Assembly (NCBI RefSeq): GCF_900185615.1
Contig: NZ_FYAK01000005.1
Location: forward strand, 124,001 to 188,000
Direction: 5' to 3'
DNA: 64,000 bases
Source: Photobacterium malacitanum
GTDB lineage: Bacteria > Pseudomonadota > Gammaproteobacteria > Enterobacterales > Vibrionaceae
A program made the translations under genes and the position numbers. The notes below the pieces were generated by a model. That model was given only the letters and a program-made list of their open reading frames with translations. It was not told the DNA's origin and made no database searches. Below are positions 8,427 to 19,317 of this stretch, in pieces; positions within the stretch are counted from its first letter, which is position 1, and the number at the start of each line of letters is the position of its first letter.

Positions 8427-11162
8427 TTAGTCGATCTTACCGTGACACTGCTTGTATTTCTTACCTGAACCACATGGACAAGGCTCATTACGGCCTACTT
8501 TGCGCTCTTCACGCTCATAAGTGCCTTGATGGCTGTCGTCTTCTGTTTGAGATGCTTCATCGACAATTTGGTTGTCAGCATCCTGATGTTGGAACTGTTG
8601 ACGACGGGCTAGCATTTCTGCCATTTGACGACGCTCTTCTTCCATACGATCAACTTCTTCCTGCTGCTGTACGCGAACCTTACTTAGGATCGATACCACA
8701 TCACTCTTTAAGTTATCTAACATCTCTTCAAACAGTTCAAACGACTCGCGCTTGTACTCTTGCTTAGGGTTCTTCTGAGCATAACCACGCAGGTGAATAC
8801 CTTGACGAAGGTGATCCATCGCCGCTAGGTGTTCTTTCCATAACGTATCAAGGTTTTGTAGCATGACCGTTTTTTCAAAGTTGCGTAGTACTTCTGCACC
8901 AACAACCGCTTCTTTTTCACGGTAAAGCTCAAATGCTTTTTCGATAATACGTTCACGTAACGCTTCTTCGTAAAGCTTATCTTCAGTATCTAACCAATGT
9001 TGAATCGGTAGTTCTAAGTCAAAGTCTTCTTTCAGACGCGTTTCTAGGCCTTCGATATCCCACATTTCTTCTAGCGATTGCTGTGGAATGTAGTTATCAA
9101 TAATTGCGTTCAACACGTCTTCACGGTTGTGCTCAATCATTTCACTGATATCGTTAGCATTCATTAGCTCATCACGTAGTTCATACACGACCTGACGCTG
9201 GTCGTTAGCAACATCATCAAACTCAAGCAGTTGCTTACGAATATCAAAGTTACGCCCTTCAACTTTACGTTGTGCGTTTTCGATAGCTTTTGATACCCAT
9301 GGGTGTTCAATCGCTTCGCCTTCTTCCATACCCAGCTTCTTCATCATGCCTGAAACACGATCAGAGGCGAAGATACGCATTAGGCCATCTTCCATTGAAA
9401 GATAGAAGCGTGAAGAACCAGCATCACCTTGACGACCCGCACGACCACGTAGCTGGTTATCGATACGGCGAGATTCATGACGCTCAGTACCAAGAATGTG
9501 CAAACCACCCGATGCTAATACCGCATCGTGTTTCACTTGCCAATCAGCACGAATTTTAGCAATTTGCTCTTCGGTTGGATTAGTCAGTTTTTCAACATCA
9601 GTTTTCCATGAACCGCCCAACATAATATCGGTACCACGACCGGCCATGTTGGTAGCGATAGTTACCGCACCTGGCGCACCCGCTTCGGCAATAATGTCAG
9701 CTTCTTTTTCGTGGAACTTCGCGTTGAGTACGTTATGCTTGATACCCGCTTTCTTTAGTGCGTTTGATAGCAACTCTGATTTTTCAATCGACACGGTACC
9801 CACTAGACATGGCTGACCGTTCTGTACACGCTCAATAATATCGTTACTGATTGCTGCGAATTTCTCCGCCTCGGTCATGTAAACTAAATCGCCGTTATCG
9901 ATACGCGCCATTGGACGGTTAGTTGGAAGCACTACCGTATCAAGGTTGTAAATAGATTGGAATTCAAACGCTTCGGTATCAGCTGTACCTGTCATACCTG
10001 ATAACTTCTCGTATAAACGGAAGTAGTTCTGGAAAGTAATAGAAGCCAAGGTTTGGTTTTCATTTTGAATCTTAACGCCTTCTTTCGCTTCAACAGCTTG
10101 GTGAAGACCTTCAGACCAACGACGACCTGGCATAGTACGGCCAGTGTGCTCATCGACAATGATAACTTCATCATCTTGCACGATATAATCGACGTCTTTT
10201 TCAAACAACACGTGGGCACGTAGGCCAGCATTAACGTGGTGTAATAAACTGATATTAGCCGGAGAATATAGCGTATCGTTCTCAGCCATAATGCCATTTT
10301 TAATCAACAACTCTTCAATGAATTCTTGACCCGTTTCAGTAAAGTGCGCTTGCTTAGACTTTTCATCAACGGTGTAGTGACCTTCACCACGGTAATCGGC
10401 ACTATCTTCTTTATCTTGACGCACCAATAGCGGGATCAGCTTGTTCACTTTAATGTACATTTCTGAACTATCTTCAGCAGGGCCAGAGATAATCAGCGGT
10501 GTACGCGCTTCATCGATTAAAATCGAGTCAACTTCATCGACTACCGCAAAGAAACGTTCACGTTGAACGCGATCTTCAGGACGGAACGCCATGTTGTCAC
10601 GCAGGTAGTCAAAACCAAATTCGTTATTGGTACCGTATAGAATATCTGCCGCATAAGCTTCTTTCTTCGCTGGCGGTGACATATTTGGTACGTTAATACC
10701 CACGGTCATACCGAGGAATTCAAATAACTCACGGTTTGTTTCGGCATCACGCGCAGCAAGGTAGTCGTTCACCGTTACAATGTGAACACCTTTACCGGTC
10801 AAAGCATTAAGGTATGAAGGCAATGTTGCTGTAAGAGTTTTACCCTCACCGGTACGCATCTCAGCAATTTTACAGTCGTTTAAAACCATACCGCCAAGTA
10901 GCTGCACGTCAAAGTGACGCATGCCATAAATACGTTTTGATGCTTCACGAACTGTCGCGAAGGCTTCTGGTAGTAGTTGATCTAGCGTTTCGCCTTGATC
11001 TAAACGCTCACGAAATTCAGCTGTTTTTGCTTGCAGCTCATGATCTTGTAGGCTTTCAAACTGAGGTTCTAGCTTATTGATTTGATCAACAATTTTGCGC
11101 ATACGACGCAGAGTGCGGTCGTTACGGCTACCGATAACTTTAGTGAGTAGTTTTGATAACAT
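8427..11162 (-). CDS. secA: Preprotein translocase ATPase SecA
   Basis: Motor ATPase of the Sec pathway, pushing unfolded preproteins through SecYEG. The 911 residues are full length. Walker A GEGKT is at residues 105-109, the DEVDS DEAD-like motif follows, and GRAGRQGD marks the second nucleotide-binding fold. The C-terminus carries the zinc-binding SecB-docking motif [13 protein letters not shown]. The ATG at 11162 follows AAAGAGAAA. No SecM-like arrest gene lies upstream, in contrast to E. coli. Confidence 0.98.
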   Translation of the reverse strand: MLSKLLTKVIGSRNDRTLRRMRKIVDQINKLEPQFESLQDHELQAKTAEFRERLDQGETLDQLLPEAFATVREASKRIYGMRHFDVQLLGGMVLNDCKIAEMRTGEGKTLTATLPSYLNALTGKGVHIVTVNDYLAARDAETNRELFEFLGMTVGINVPNMSPPAKKEAYAADILYGTNNEFGFDYLRDNMAFRPEDRVQRERFFAVVDEVDSILIDEARTPLIISGPAEDSSEMYIKVNKLIPLLVRQDKEDSADYRGEGHYTVDEKSKQAHFTETGQEFIEELLIKNGIMAENDTLYSPANISLLHHVNAGLRAHVLFEKDVDYIVQDDEVIIVDEHTGRTMPGRRWSEGLHQAVEAKEGVKIQNENQTLASITFQNYFRLYEKLSGMTGTADTEAFEFQSIYNLDTVVLPTNRPMARIDNGDLVYMTEAEKFAAISNDIIERVQNGQPCLVGTVSIEKSELLSNALKKAGIKHNVLNAKFHEKEADIIAEAGAPGAVTIATNMAGRGTDIMLGGSWKTDVEKLTNPTEEQIAKIRADWQVKHDAVLASGGLHILGTERHESRRIDNQLRGRAGRQGDAGSSRFYLSMEDGLMRIFASDRVSGMMKKLGMEEGEAIEHPWVSKAIENAQRKVEGRNFDIRKQLLEFDDVANDQRQVVYELRDELMNANDISEMIEHNREDVLNAIIDNYIPQQSLEEMWDIEGLETRLKEDFDLELPIQHWLDTEDKLYEEALRERIIEKAFELYREKEAVVGAEVLRNFEKTVMLQNLDTLWKEHLAAMDHLRQGIHLRGYAQKNPKQEYKRESFELFEEMLDNLKSDVVSILSKVRVQQQEEVDRMEEERRQMAEMLARRQQFQHQDADNQIVDEASQTEDDSHQGTYEREERKVGRNEPCPCGSGKKYKQCHGKID

Positions 11163-11610
11163 GGTGATGCCGTTTTCTCTTTGTTATATCAGCGTTTCTA
11201 TTGCTGAATCGCTTAATTCGGGTTTCATTCCTCGGGGGACCTAAGCCATCCTTATCCCACTGGAATCGTCACAACGGTGACTAAGAGGTTAATCCTGAAA
11301 CATGTAATACTGATATTGTGTCGTGCTCATCGCTTTTCAAGGGCTAAGATTATTATCGTAACAAAAAGCACCTTACTCAATGCTAAACTCATCGTCTTTA
11401 TTGCCATTGCAACACAAAAAATACCATGGTCACTGACGCTTGGCAGACATATCACTCAACATATATTAACCTATATGTCTGATATGATAAGTCATATTAA
11501 TGTCATCGCCTATGATAAAAGCCACAGCAACGGCGTTTATCTTTGAAAAATTAAGATCATATTCGCAAAAGTAACATTTTTATGCTTTTGAATATTCAGG
11601 AACTAAAATC
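11163..11610. other. Intergenic region between divergent secA and dciA
   Basis: These 448 bases should hold both promoters and the secA leader. An 8-bp inverted repeat, AGACATAT (11445-11452) and ATATGTCT (11473-11480), lies about 130 bases before dciA. An 89-codon frame at 11277-11546 has no ribosome-binding site or recognisable product and I treat it as chance. No SecM-like signal peptide frame was seen on the minus strand before secA. Confidence 0.6.
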
Positions 11611-12069
11611 ATGAGAGATCATCGCCCACAAACCCCTGCTCATCTGCTCGACAGTGATGGTCTAACGTCAATTCAACAACGCGCAGCAGCATTAAGCCAA
11701 CTTGATACCGCTGTCAAAGCGCATTTAAATTGTGTCGAACACTGTCGCGTCAGTAATTATCGTCAAGGGGTACTGATTATTGAAACCGCCTCAGCAGCAT
11801 GGTCGATGCGATTAAACTATGAGCGCTACCAACTGATGAACAAATTACGCGAAAAATTATTACCAAAGTTGCGTGATATTGAGATCAAGGTAAACCCAGC
11901 ACTGGCGGCGGTTGCGATTCGTAAGCAAGATAAAATTCCTGATATTATTCAAAAACCGATCAGCGATGTTGCCGCTCAGCACCTATTAGCTACCGCGGCC
12001 AATGCACCGGATAAAGTTAAAGCTTGTTTAGAGCGGTTAGCAACGTTAGCGAAAAAGAAAACCAGCTAA
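11611..12069 (+). CDS. dciA: DciA-type replicative helicase loader (DUF721)
   Basis: DciA loads the DnaB helicase at the origin in bacteria lacking the phage-derived loader DnaC; Vibrio is among the lineages shown to use it. The 152-residue product has the DUF721 KH-like core at about residues 40-100, including VEHCRVSNYRQGVLII and AAWSMRLNYERYQLMNKL. The C-terminal tail is variable and basic. AGGAACT precedes the start. Its place between secA and lpxC fits Vibrionaceae gene order. Assignment rests on domain pattern and context. Confidence 0.85.
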   Translation: MRDHRPQTPAHLLDSDGLTSIQQRAAALSQLDTAVKAHLNCVEHCRVSNYRQGVLIIETASAAWSMRLNYERYQLMNKLREKLLPKLRDIEIKVNPALAAVAIRKQDKIPDIIQKPISDVAAQHLLATAANAPDKVKACLERLATLAKKKTS

Positions 12070-12086
12070 TCACAACCAATAGATAC

Positions 12087-12119
12087 AAAAACGCCGAACA
12101 TAAATGCTCGGCGTTTTTT
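12087..12119. terminator. Bidirectional terminator between dciA and lpxC
   Basis: ACGCCGA (12091-12097) and TCGGCGT (12108-12114) form a stem with A and T runs on opposite sides. It serves dciA on plus and the lpxC end of the dcw cluster on minus. Confidence 0.85.
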
Positions 12120-12140
12120 AATACAAGGCTATTGCGTGAT

Positions 12141-13058
12141 TTACGCCAATACCATACCCGGTTGCGCAAAAGTGACAGGCACTTCACGCTCATCTTCAAA
12201 GGTTGACCACTCATAGGCTTCTTGGTCAGCCAATACTGCACGCAGTAGTTGGTTGTTAAGCGCATGACCTGATTTATAAGCACGCATCTCACCAATGATA
12301 TTATGACCACACATGTAAAGGTCACCAATGGCATCCAATACTTTGTGAGTAACAAGCTCATTGTCAAAACGCAAACCATCATCGTTCAGGATACGGTAGT
12401 CGTCCAATACAATCGCGTTATCAAAGCTACCACCAAGACACAAATTTTGTGACTGAAGGTATTCGATATCACGCATGAAACCGAAAGTACGCGCACGGCT
12501 AATCTTTTTAACAAAAGACTGGCTTGAAAAATCTAACACTAGACGCTGCTGATCTGAATCAATCGCAGGGTGGTTAAAGTCGATAGCAAAATCCAGACGG
12601 AAACCGTTAAAAGGCACGAGTTCCGCCCACTTGTCGCCATCTTCAATGCGAACAGGCTTTTTAATACGTAAAAAACGCTTCGGCGCATTTAGCGTATCAA
12701 TACCTGCTGATTGAAGCAGGTAAATAAATGGGCTTGCGCTACCATCCATAATTGGAATTTCGGGCGCATCAACTTCGATAATTACGTTATCGATACCCAT
12801 ACCGGCTAGTGCAGCATTCAAGTGCTCAACAGTTGAAATGCGCACGCCTTGCTCATTCACAAGAGCGGTACATAACATGGTATCGCGCACTGAGTCTGCA
12901 TTCGCAGGGAAATCCACCGGTGGATTAAGGTCAGTACGGCGATAAATCACGCCAGTATTTGCGGCTGCAGGACGCAGAATAAGCGTCACTTTACGTCCAG
13001 AGTGGAGGCCCACACCAGTCGTCTGCACAATGCTTTTAAGTGTACGTTGTCTGATCAT
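12141..13058 (-). CDS. lpxC: UDP-3-O-acyl-N-acetylglucosamine deacetylase
   Basis: Zinc enzyme for the committed step of lipid A synthesis. The 305-residue length is standard. The zinc and catalytic residues appear in [15 protein letters not shown] (first His, with Glu) and [13 protein letters not shown] (His and Asp), and the HALNNQLL segment contributes the late catalytic His. It is the last gene of the dcw cluster, 224 bases after ftsZ, with a hairpin in the gap. Confidence 0.97.
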   Translation of the reverse strand: MIRQRTLKSIVQTTGVGLHSGRKVTLILRPAAANTGVIYRRTDLNPPVDFPANADSVRDTMLCTALVNEQGVRISTVEHLNAALAGMGIDNVIIEVDAPEIPIMDGSASPFIYLLQSAGIDTLNAPKRFLRIKKPVRIEDGDKWAELVPFNGFRLDFAIDFNHPAIDSDQQRLVLDFSSQSFVKKISRARTFGFMRDIEYLQSQNLCLGGSFDNAIVLDDYRILNDDGLRFDNELVTHKVLDAIGDLYMCGHNIIGEMRAYKSGHALNNQLLRAVLADQEAYEWSTFEDEREVPVTFAQPGMVLA

Positions 13059-13204
13059 CTGCTTTATATCTCAACGGTTAAACAAACTTTTGTTTGCAAA
13101 CTAATTAGGTGAATAGAAACTATTCGCAACGCCAAAGTGGCGAATCGAATACTTATCATACCATAACCCAAAAAATATCCAAAATAATTCACTGTGGTGA
13201 AACA

Positions 13205-13236
13205 ATGCACCTTTTGCGGTGAAACAAAAGATGCAT
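13205..13236 (-). promoter_or_regulatory. Stable 12-bp hairpin between ftsZ and lpxC
   Basis: ATGCACCTTTTG (13205-13216) and CAAAAGATGCAT (13225-13236) flank an 8-base loop. On the minus-strand transcript the single mismatch becomes a U-G wobble, so all 12 pairs can form. No U-run follows, so it is not a classic terminator. It may be a processing site, a 3' stabiliser of ftsZ mRNA or part of the lpxC leader. Confidence 0.5.
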
Positions 13237-13282
13237 GGCTCACTTAACTAAAATTAGTACCACAATCAATGTGATGGCTATT

Positions 13283-14413
13283 TTAGTCCGCTTGCTTACG
13301 CAAGAATGCTGGAATATCTAGGTAGTCATGATCAGCACCTTGAGATTTAGCTGGCTGAGTTTCAGCAGGCTTCTCTTCAGCAACTGCAGCAGGTTGTTCC
13401 TGTGCAACAACTGGCGCTGGCTTAGATGACGTTACTAGTGTGATATCAGGCTTGCACTCTTTACCAATACCTGTTGCTACTACGGTTACACGTAGTTCAT
13501 CAGTCATATCAGGGTCAAGTGAAGTACCAATAACCACTGTTGCGTTATCAGACGCGAATGCTTTAACTGTGTTACCCACAGTTTCAAACTCGTCTAGACG
13601 CATATCCATACCTGCAGTGATGTTAACAAGTACACCACGTGCGCCCGCTAGATCAATATCTTCTAGTAATGGGCTAGAAATTGCCATTTCAGCAGCTTCT
13701 TCTGCACGGTCGTCACCAGCCGCAACACCACTACCCATCATTGCATGACCCATTTCCGACATCACGGTACGTACGTCCGCAAAGTCGACGTTGATCATGC
13801 CTGGGCGAGTAATTAGCTCAGCAATACCTTGAACCGCATTCTTAAGTACGTCGTTTGCTTTCGCAAAGGCATCAAGTAATGTGATACCACGACCAAGTAC
13901 TTTAAGTAGCTTTTCGTTAGGAATAGTGATTAATGAGTCAACATGCTTAGAAAGCTCATCAATACCTTGCTCTGCAAATGCCATACGCTTCTTACCTTCG
14001 AAGCTAAATGGTTTAGTCACAACAGCAACAGTAAGAATACCAAGCTCTTTAGCCACTTCAGCAATGATTGGCGCAGCACCAGTACCGGTACCACCACCCA
14101 TGCCCGCTGCAATGAAGATCATGTCAGAGCCTTCAAGCTCTTTCTTGATTGCTTCACGATCTTCTAACGCTGAATCACGACCCACTTGTGGGTTAGCACC
14201 CGCACCCAAACCTTTAGTGATATCACCACCGATTTGAATAACAGTACTTACGCTTGTTTTACGAAGAGCTTGTGCATCAGTGTTAACACTAATGAACTGC
14301 ACGCCTTCAATAGACTCACGTACCATGTGATCGACAGCATTACCGCCGCCGCCGCCAACGCCAATGACCTTAATTACAGCTTCATCAGACATTTCCATCA
14401 TCGGTTCAAACAT
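13283..14413 (-). CDS. ftsZ: Cell division GTPase FtsZ
   Basis: Tubulin-like GTPase forming the Z ring. The 376 residues include the N-terminal GGGGGNAVD nucleotide loop, the tubulin signature GGGTGTG and the T7-loop region [12 protein letters not shown] Pro/Glu-rich linker leads to the conserved C-terminal peptide [12 protein letters not shown], which binds FtsA and ZipA. It lies 32 bases after ftsA, most likely in the ftsQAZ unit. Confidence 0.98.
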   Translation of the reverse strand: MFEPMMEMSDEAVIKVIGVGGGGGNAVDHMVRESIEGVQFISVNTDAQALRKTSVSTVIQIGGDITKGLGAGANPQVGRDSALEDREAIKKELEGSDMIFIAAGMGGGTGTGAAPIIAEVAKELGILTVAVVTKPFSFEGKKRMAFAEQGIDELSKHVDSLITIPNEKLLKVLGRGITLLDAFAKANDVLKNAVQGIAELITRPGMINVDFADVRTVMSEMGHAMMGSGVAAGDDRAEEAAEMAISSPLLEDIDLAGARGVLVNITAGMDMRLDEFETVGNTVKAFASDNATVVIGTSLDPDMTDELRVTVVATGIGKECKPDITLVTSSKPAPVVAQEQPAAVAEEKPAETQPAKSQGADHDYLDIPAFLRKQAD

Positions 14414-14445
14414 TTGTTCTCTCCGTTATCCTGTTCGCATCAGGT

Positions 14446-15702
14446 TTAAAAATTCTTTTCGAACCAACCACTGATTCGTGAAAATATTCCTGTTACCGAG
14501 CGTTTCGGCTCAAGAGCATTTTCATCAAATGATTGACTATCCTTTCCGTAGTGCAGTAATCCTACTGCGGTAGCATAAGGTGGAGCCTGAACATAGTCAG
14601 TCAACCCACTCAGCTCAAGAGGCTGACCTATACGTACTTGATTGCGGAAAACCCGCTCAGCACATTCAGTTAAACCTTCCATTTGTGCAGCGCCCCCGGT
14701 AAGGACGATGCCCGCTGCTAGGTGGTGTTTAACACCAGCCTCTCGCAATTGATCTTGTACGGTTAGTAATTTTTGATTTACTAACCCTAGCAATTCACTA
14801 TATCGAGGCTCTATTACTTCTGCGAGTGTTTGGCTCTGCAAGCTCCGCGATGGACGGCCACCTACACTAGGTACGTCCACTTTAGCATCTTTGCCCACCA
14901 ACTCACTCAGTGCACAACCGTATTTCACTTTAATATCTTCAGCGTCACCCGGCGGTGTACCAAACGCATAAGCAATATCACTAGTAACTACATTACCCGC
15001 ATAAGGAATCACTTCCGCATGACGTAATGCACCACCAGTCCAAATAGCAAGATCCATTGTACCGCCGCCAATATCGACCACGCATACGCCGAGCTCTTGC
15101 TCATCTGAGGTCAGTACAGCCTTACTTGCTGCTAATCCTGAATAAATCAGATGATCAACGGTCAAGCCACAACGCTCTACTGCTTTAACGATGTTACGTG
15201 CCATGTCGTTATGGCAAGTGATCAAGTGAACACTTGCTTCCATACGAACACCTGATAAACCAACCGGGTTTTTAATCCCTTCTTGGTAATCAATCGCATA
15301 TTCTTGTGGAATCACATGCAACATAAGTTGCTCATCGCTTATTTTTACTGATTTCGCCGTATGAATAACATTATCGACGTCATCTTGAGTTACTTCTTTA
15401 TCAGAAATAGGCACCATGCCTTTTTCTGTTTGGCAACTAATATGTTTACCTGATAGCGACAAACACACGGAACCAATTTGGCAGTCAGCCATAAGTTCAG
15501 CCTGATCAACAGCACGCTGAACCGACTTTACTACTGACTCAAGGTCATTAACCCCACCTTTATCCATTCCGCGTGACGGGCTGCTACCTACACCGATAAC
15601 ATTAACATTGCCATCGGGAAGGACTTCCCCTACCAAAGCGCAAACTTTGGAAGTGCCGATATCAAGACCAACTATGAGTTTTTTATCTGCAGCCTTAGTC
15701 AT
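14446..15702 (-). CDS. ftsA: Cell division protein FtsA
   Basis: Actin-like ATPase that tethers FtsZ to the membrane. GLDIGTSKVCALVGE at the N-terminus is the phosphate-1 loop, VVDIGGGTMDLAIW the phosphate-2 loop and VLTGGAAQMEGL the adenosine motif. The C-terminus GIFSRISGWFEKNF is the amphipathic membrane-targeting helix. The length is 418 residues. It starts 12 bases after the ftsQ stop. Confidence 0.97.
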   Translation of the reverse strand: MTKAADKKLIVGLDIGTSKVCALVGEVLPDGNVNVIGVGSSPSRGMDKGGVNDLESVVKSVQRAVDQAELMADCQIGSVCLSLSGKHISCQTEKGMVPISDKEVTQDDVDNVIHTAKSVKISDEQLMLHVIPQEYAIDYQEGIKNPVGLSGVRMEASVHLITCHNDMARNIVKAVERCGLTVDHLIYSGLAASKAVLTSDEQELGVCVVDIGGGTMDLAIWTGGALRHAEVIPYAGNVVTSDIAYAFGTPPGDAEDIKVKYGCALSELVGKDAKVDVPSVGGRPSRSLQSQTLAEVIEPRYSELLGLVNQKLLTVQDQLREAGVKHHLAAGIVLTGGAAQMEGLTECAERVFRNQVRIGQPLELSGLTDYVQAPPYATAVGLLHYGKDSQSFDENALEPKRSVTGIFSRISGWFEKNF

Positions 15703-15714
15703 CAGTGCACGCTC

Positions 15715-16542
15715 TTATTTTTTAGCCGGCGCATGATTTTCATACTCCGGTTTTGTTTTCCAACCCACAGCAGCGCCAGTATCATAACGCAAATCTACAT
15801 AATTAATCGGCTTATCCTGCTTCAATAGCTCAGGATAAATCTCGATAAAACGCTTTATACGTTGCATTCGAGCTTCATGCCCTAATTCAAGTATAATTCC
15901 GTTTTTTAATACCACGCGCCAAGAACCACGTTCATTAAAGGCTAATGATGCAATTCCAAAACCCGCTTTTTTCAGCACTGGACGCATTTCACGCAATCCA
16001 GCTAAAACCTCTTGGCTGCTACCTTCAGGACCAATCAGATTGGTTAATCCTAATCCTGCCACTTGTAATGCTGGCGCCTTAAAAACTTTACCAGAACGAT
16101 TAACTAAATAAGTACCATTCCACTCGGCGACAGGTTGGTTCTCAACCAAAAAGACTTTAATCGTATTCGGCCATTGTTTACGTACAGCAGCTTGAGCAAC
16201 CCAAGGTAATGTCTCTACCGATGCTTGAATACTATTTACATCTTGGGTCATAAAAGTCCCCAGATGATTTAAATGTAATATTGACTGTCTAACATCATCT
16301 TTCGTCAGATAATGCAACTGTCCTTGAATCACTAAATTTGACAAGGGTAATCGGTTTGCATCCGTCATCCAGTCTTTGGTAGCACTGACAAGCCAAACCG
16401 TAAAACCAATGACAAAGAGAAAAAATGCCAATCCTCCCCACCGCTTTAAACCACGAGGAGAGGATGATGTATGCTCTTTATTTACGACTTCTTCAGTCAT
16501 CGCGTGTCTATTTACCTTACCATTTAAGCCAAACCATTCCAT
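15715..16542 (-). CDS. ftsQ: Cell division protein FtsQ
   Basis: Bitopic inner-membrane protein bridging early and late divisome proteins with FtsB and FtsL. A cytoplasmic N-terminus precedes one membrane span (GLAFFLFVIGFTVWLVSA, about residues 37-54), then a POTRA domain from about residue 70 and the periplasmic beta domain. It has 275 residues from ATG 16542. An in-frame ATG at 16500 gives 261 residues, and neither start has a clear ribosome-binding site. It is the first gene after the sigma70-like promoter at 16596-16624. Confidence 0.93.
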   Translation of the reverse strand: MEWFGLNGKVNRHAMTEEVVNKEHTSSSPRGLKRWGGLAFFLFVIGFTVWLVSATKDWMTDANRLPLSNLVIQGQLHYLTKDDVRQSILHLNHLGTFMTQDVNSIQASVETLPWVAQAAVRKQWPNTIKVFLVENQPVAEWNGTYLVNRSGKVFKAPALQVAGLGLTNLIGPEGSSQEVLAGLREMRPVLKKAGFGIASLAFNERGSWRVVLKNGIILELGHEARMQRIKRFIEIYPELLKQDKPINYVDLRYDTGAAVGWKTKPEYENHAPAKK

Positions 16543-16595
16543 AAAAGTATTTTACGATGGTGCGCTCAGTCAGGTATAACGAGCAAAGTTAAACG

Positions 16596-16624
16596 ATTAT
16601 ACCGAGCAACTCGACCCACTCCAA
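16596..16624 (-). promoter_or_regulatory. Sigma70-like promoter for ftsQAZ
   Basis: On the minus strand, TTGGAG (16624-16619), exactly 17 bases, then the perfect -10 hexamer TATAAT (16601-16596). The predicted start of transcription near 16589 leaves a leader of about 47 bases before ftsQ at 16542. It lies directly downstream of the murC terminator. Confidence 0.75.
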
Positions 16625-16688
16625 CACTCATTAGGCGTTTTCCGAGCATAACCTGACAATAAATTTATCTATTTGTCGAGAAATCGCA

Positions 16689-16737
16689 AAAAAAAGCGAT
16701 CACTGGCGATGGAATATCCAATTTACAGCCAGTGATC
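16689..16737 (-). terminator. Rho-independent terminator after murC
   Basis: On the minus strand a perfect 10-bp stem, GATCACTGGC (16737-16728) and GCCAGTGATC (16707-16698), encloses a 20-base loop. It is followed by GC and a run of eight T. It sits 37 bases past the murC stop and before the ftsQ promoter. Confidence 0.75.
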
Positions 16738-16773
16738 AGTATTTACGATACTATTACTAACAACCAATGCCTT

Positions 16774-18240
16774 TTAGGCATCATTGCGCATAGCGACGAC
16801 ATTTAACTGCAACTCTGCTAACTGGCGAGCTATTTTGCCAACATCACCTGCACCTTGTGTCAGAACCAAATCATCATTTTGGATAATATTGGCTAATATT
16901 GCAGGCAAATTCTCTGCTTGTGGCACAAAGACAGGATCTATTTTGGCGCGAGAACGAATCGTACGACATAACGAACGGCCGTCAGCACCTGCAATCGGTG
17001 TTTCACCAGCAGCATACACATCCAGCATCACCAACACATCGACTTGCTCAAGTACATTGGCAAAATCATCATATAAATCGCGAGTACGACTATAACGGTG
17101 AGGTTGAAAGACCATCACTAAACGTTTATCAGGCCAGCCAGCACGTGCGGCCTTAATCGTTACATCAACTTCACTTGGGTGGTGACCGTAATCATCAACC
17201 AGCATCACGTTACCGTTACCAGTTTCAAATTCACCTAAGTGATCAAAACGACGACCTGTCCCTTCAAATTCAACTAAAGCACGCATGATAGCATCATCAC
17301 TGACACCTTCTTCGGTCGCAACAGCAATCGCTGCAGTTGCATTTAATGCGTTGTGTTTGCCTGGAATATTAAGGGTAATATTCAGCGCCGGCTTATCATT
17401 ACGTAATACCGTAAAGTGGCCTTGCTGACCGGTTTGAGTGTAATTGATTAATCGTACATCAGCATCTTCAGCAAAACCGTAAGTTAGCATTGGACGACCG
17501 ACACGTGGCAATAGTTCACGTACCACAGGATCATCAATACACATCACTGCTAAACCATAAAATGGCAGGTTATGGATAAAATCAATGAAGGTCTGTTTTA
17601 GCACTTCAAAATCACCGCCATAAGTATCCATATGGTCGGCTTCAATGTTAGTGACTACACACACCATTGGCTGCAAGTGTAAAAATGAGGCATCGCTTTC
17701 ATCAGCTTCAGCAATTAAATAACGGCTACAGCCTAAACGCGCATTGGTGCCAGCACTTTTCACTAAGCCGCCATTAACAAATGTTGGATCAAGCCCTGCT
17801 TCAGAGTAGATTTGCGTCGCCAGTGCTGTCGTGGTGGTTTTGCCATGGGTTCCCGCAATCGCAATACCATGACGGTAACGCATGAGCTCAGCCAACATTT
17901 CTGCACGACGTACTACTGGAATACGTAATTCTGTTGCCGCTAATAGTTCTGGGTTTTGCTTGCTAATGGCGGTTGATGCAACGACGACACTTGCACCTTC
18001 TACATTTTCAGCCGCATGACCAAAAAAGATCTCAGCCCCTTTGGCTGTTAAGCGATTAGTAACGGCATTGGGTGCAATATCAGACCCACTAACACGATAA
18101 CCTTCGTTAACTAATACTTCTGCGATGCCGCTCATGCCAGCACCACCAATACCAACAAAGTGAATCCGTTCGACTCGGCGCATCTCGGGCACCATAGTGC
18201 GAATCTTTGCTAATTGCTGGTTATCCAGTTTACTCATCAC
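16774..18240 (-). CDS. murC: UDP-N-acetylmuramate--L-alanine ligase
   Basis: Adds L-Ala to UDP-MurNAc, the first peptide step of peptidoglycan precursors. The N-terminal [14 protein letters not shown] nucleotide loop is followed by the ATP-binding GTHGKTTTT near residue 120. [10 protein letters not shown] is the conserved C-terminal signature. The length is 488 residues. No ddl gene lies between murC and ftsQ, unlike E. coli; a terminator and promoter are there instead. Confidence 0.97.
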   Translation of the reverse strand: MMSKLDNQQLAKIRTMVPEMRRVERIHFVGIGGAGMSGIAEVLVNEGYRVSGSDIAPNAVTNRLTAKGAEIFFGHAAENVEGASVVVASTAISKQNPELLAATELRIPVVRRAEMLAELMRYRHGIAIAGTHGKTTTTALATQIYSEAGLDPTFVNGGLVKSAGTNARLGCSRYLIAEADESDASFLHLQPMVCVVTNIEADHMDTYGGDFEVLKQTFIDFIHNLPFYGLAVMCIDDPVVRELLPRVGRPMLTYGFAEDADVRLINYTQTGQQGHFTVLRNDKPALNITLNIPGKHNALNATAAIAVATEEGVSDDAIMRALVEFEGTGRRFDHLGEFETGNGNVMLVDDYGHHPSEVDVTIKAARAGWPDKRLVMVFQPHRYSRTRDLYDDFANVLEQVDVLVMLDVYAAGETPIAGADGRSLCRTIRSRAKIDPVFVPQAENLPAILANIIQNDDLVLTQGAGDVGKIARQLAELQLNVVAMRNDA

Positions 18241-18252
18241 TTTTGTTCCTGT

Positions 18253-19317
18253 TTAATTCTTTGCTAGTGATTTGATCACATCAGCAACACGTTGGTCTGC
18301 GTCAATGATAGCGGCATTGCGTGCGGCACAAGCCATGTGCTCAAGCGCAATACGATTTAATAAATTTATTTGTTGCGCTAAACCATCAACGGTTAATTGC
18401 GGTTGCTCAATCATTTTTGCGGCACCACACGCCACTAAATGGTCGGCATTTAATGCTTGCTGACGATCTTTGTGCATAAAGGGAATAAAGATCGCACCAA
18501 CGCCAGCGGCTGATAGCTCAGATACAGTCAATGCGCCAGAGCGACAAACAACTAAATCAGCCCAACCATATGCGGCTGCAACATCATCTATAAATTCAGT
18601 CACTTTATGCGGCGTTTGAGCATCTTTGGCGTAGGCTTGCTGCGTCGATTGCTGATTGCCTTTACCTGCTTGATGCCAAATGGTGACGTTATCGCCTAAC
18701 AACGCCGCCACCTCAGGCATGGTCTGGTTTAAAATCCGCGCACCTTGACTGCCGCCCATCACCAACACGCGAATCGGACCGCTACGCTCAGCAAAGCGTT
18801 GCTTAGGTGGTGGTAATAGCGTTACATCTTGGCGTACTGGATTACCCACCACTTGCTTATTTTTAAATGCACCTGGAAATGCTTGCAGTACTTTGGTGGC
18901 GATTTTAGCCAGCCATTGATTAGTGAGGCCTGCGACAGCATTTTGTTCATGCAATACCACCGGAATACCCAATGACCAAGCCGCTACACCACCGGGACCA
19001 CTGACATATCCCCCCATACCTAATACGACATCTGGCTGCCATGCTTGCATGTATTTACGGGCTTGAAAAATCGCTTTGATAATTTTAAATGGCGCGCCAA
19101 GTAACGCTGCAATACCGCTACCACGTAGGCCCTTTACTTTAATAAAATCAATATCAATACCATGCTTTGGTACCAACTCCGCTTCCATACGATCTGCGGT
19201 GCCTAACCAGCGAATTTCCCAACCTTGTTGCTGTAATTGACGTGCAACAGCAAGTCCAGGGAATACGTGACCACCAGTACCACCAGCCATCACCAATAAA
19301 CGTTTATTCTTTGTCAT
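18253..19317 (-). CDS. murG: Lipid II synthase (GlcNAc transferase) MurG
   Basis: Peripheral membrane glycosyltransferase that adds GlcNAc to lipid [13 protein letters not shown] at the N-terminus and [13 protein letters not shown] are G-loop motifs. [11 protein letters not shown] and the C-domain [11 protein letters not shown] with [11 protein letters not shown] complete the donor site. It has 354 residues and overlaps the end of ftsW by 14 bases. Confidence 0.97.
   Translation of the reverse strand: MTKNKRLLVMAGGTGGHVFPGLAVARQLQQQGWEIRWLGTADRMEAELVPKHGIDIDFIKVKGLRGSGIAALLGAPFKIIKAIFQARKYMQAWQPDVVLGMGGYVSGPGGVAAWSLGIPVVLHEQNAVAGLTNQWLAKIATKVLQAFPGAFKNKQVVGNPVRQDVTLLPPPKQRFAERSGPIRVLVMGGSQGARILNQTMPEVAALLGDNVTIWHQAGKGNQQSTQQAYAKDAQTPHKVTEFIDDVAAAYGWADLVVCRSGALTVSELSAAGVGAIFIPFMHKDRQQALNADHLVACGAAKMIEQPQLTVDGLAQQINLLNRIALEHMACAARNAAIIDADQRVADVIKSLAKN

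Noticed and set aside
9290-9816. Open frames antisense to secA.
   Set aside because: They mirror the highly conserved SecA coding sequence and show no independent signals.
11277-11546. 89-codon frame between secA and dciA.
   Set aside because: No ribosome-binding site, no recognisable domain, and composition like non-coding AT-rich sequence; not SecM-like.
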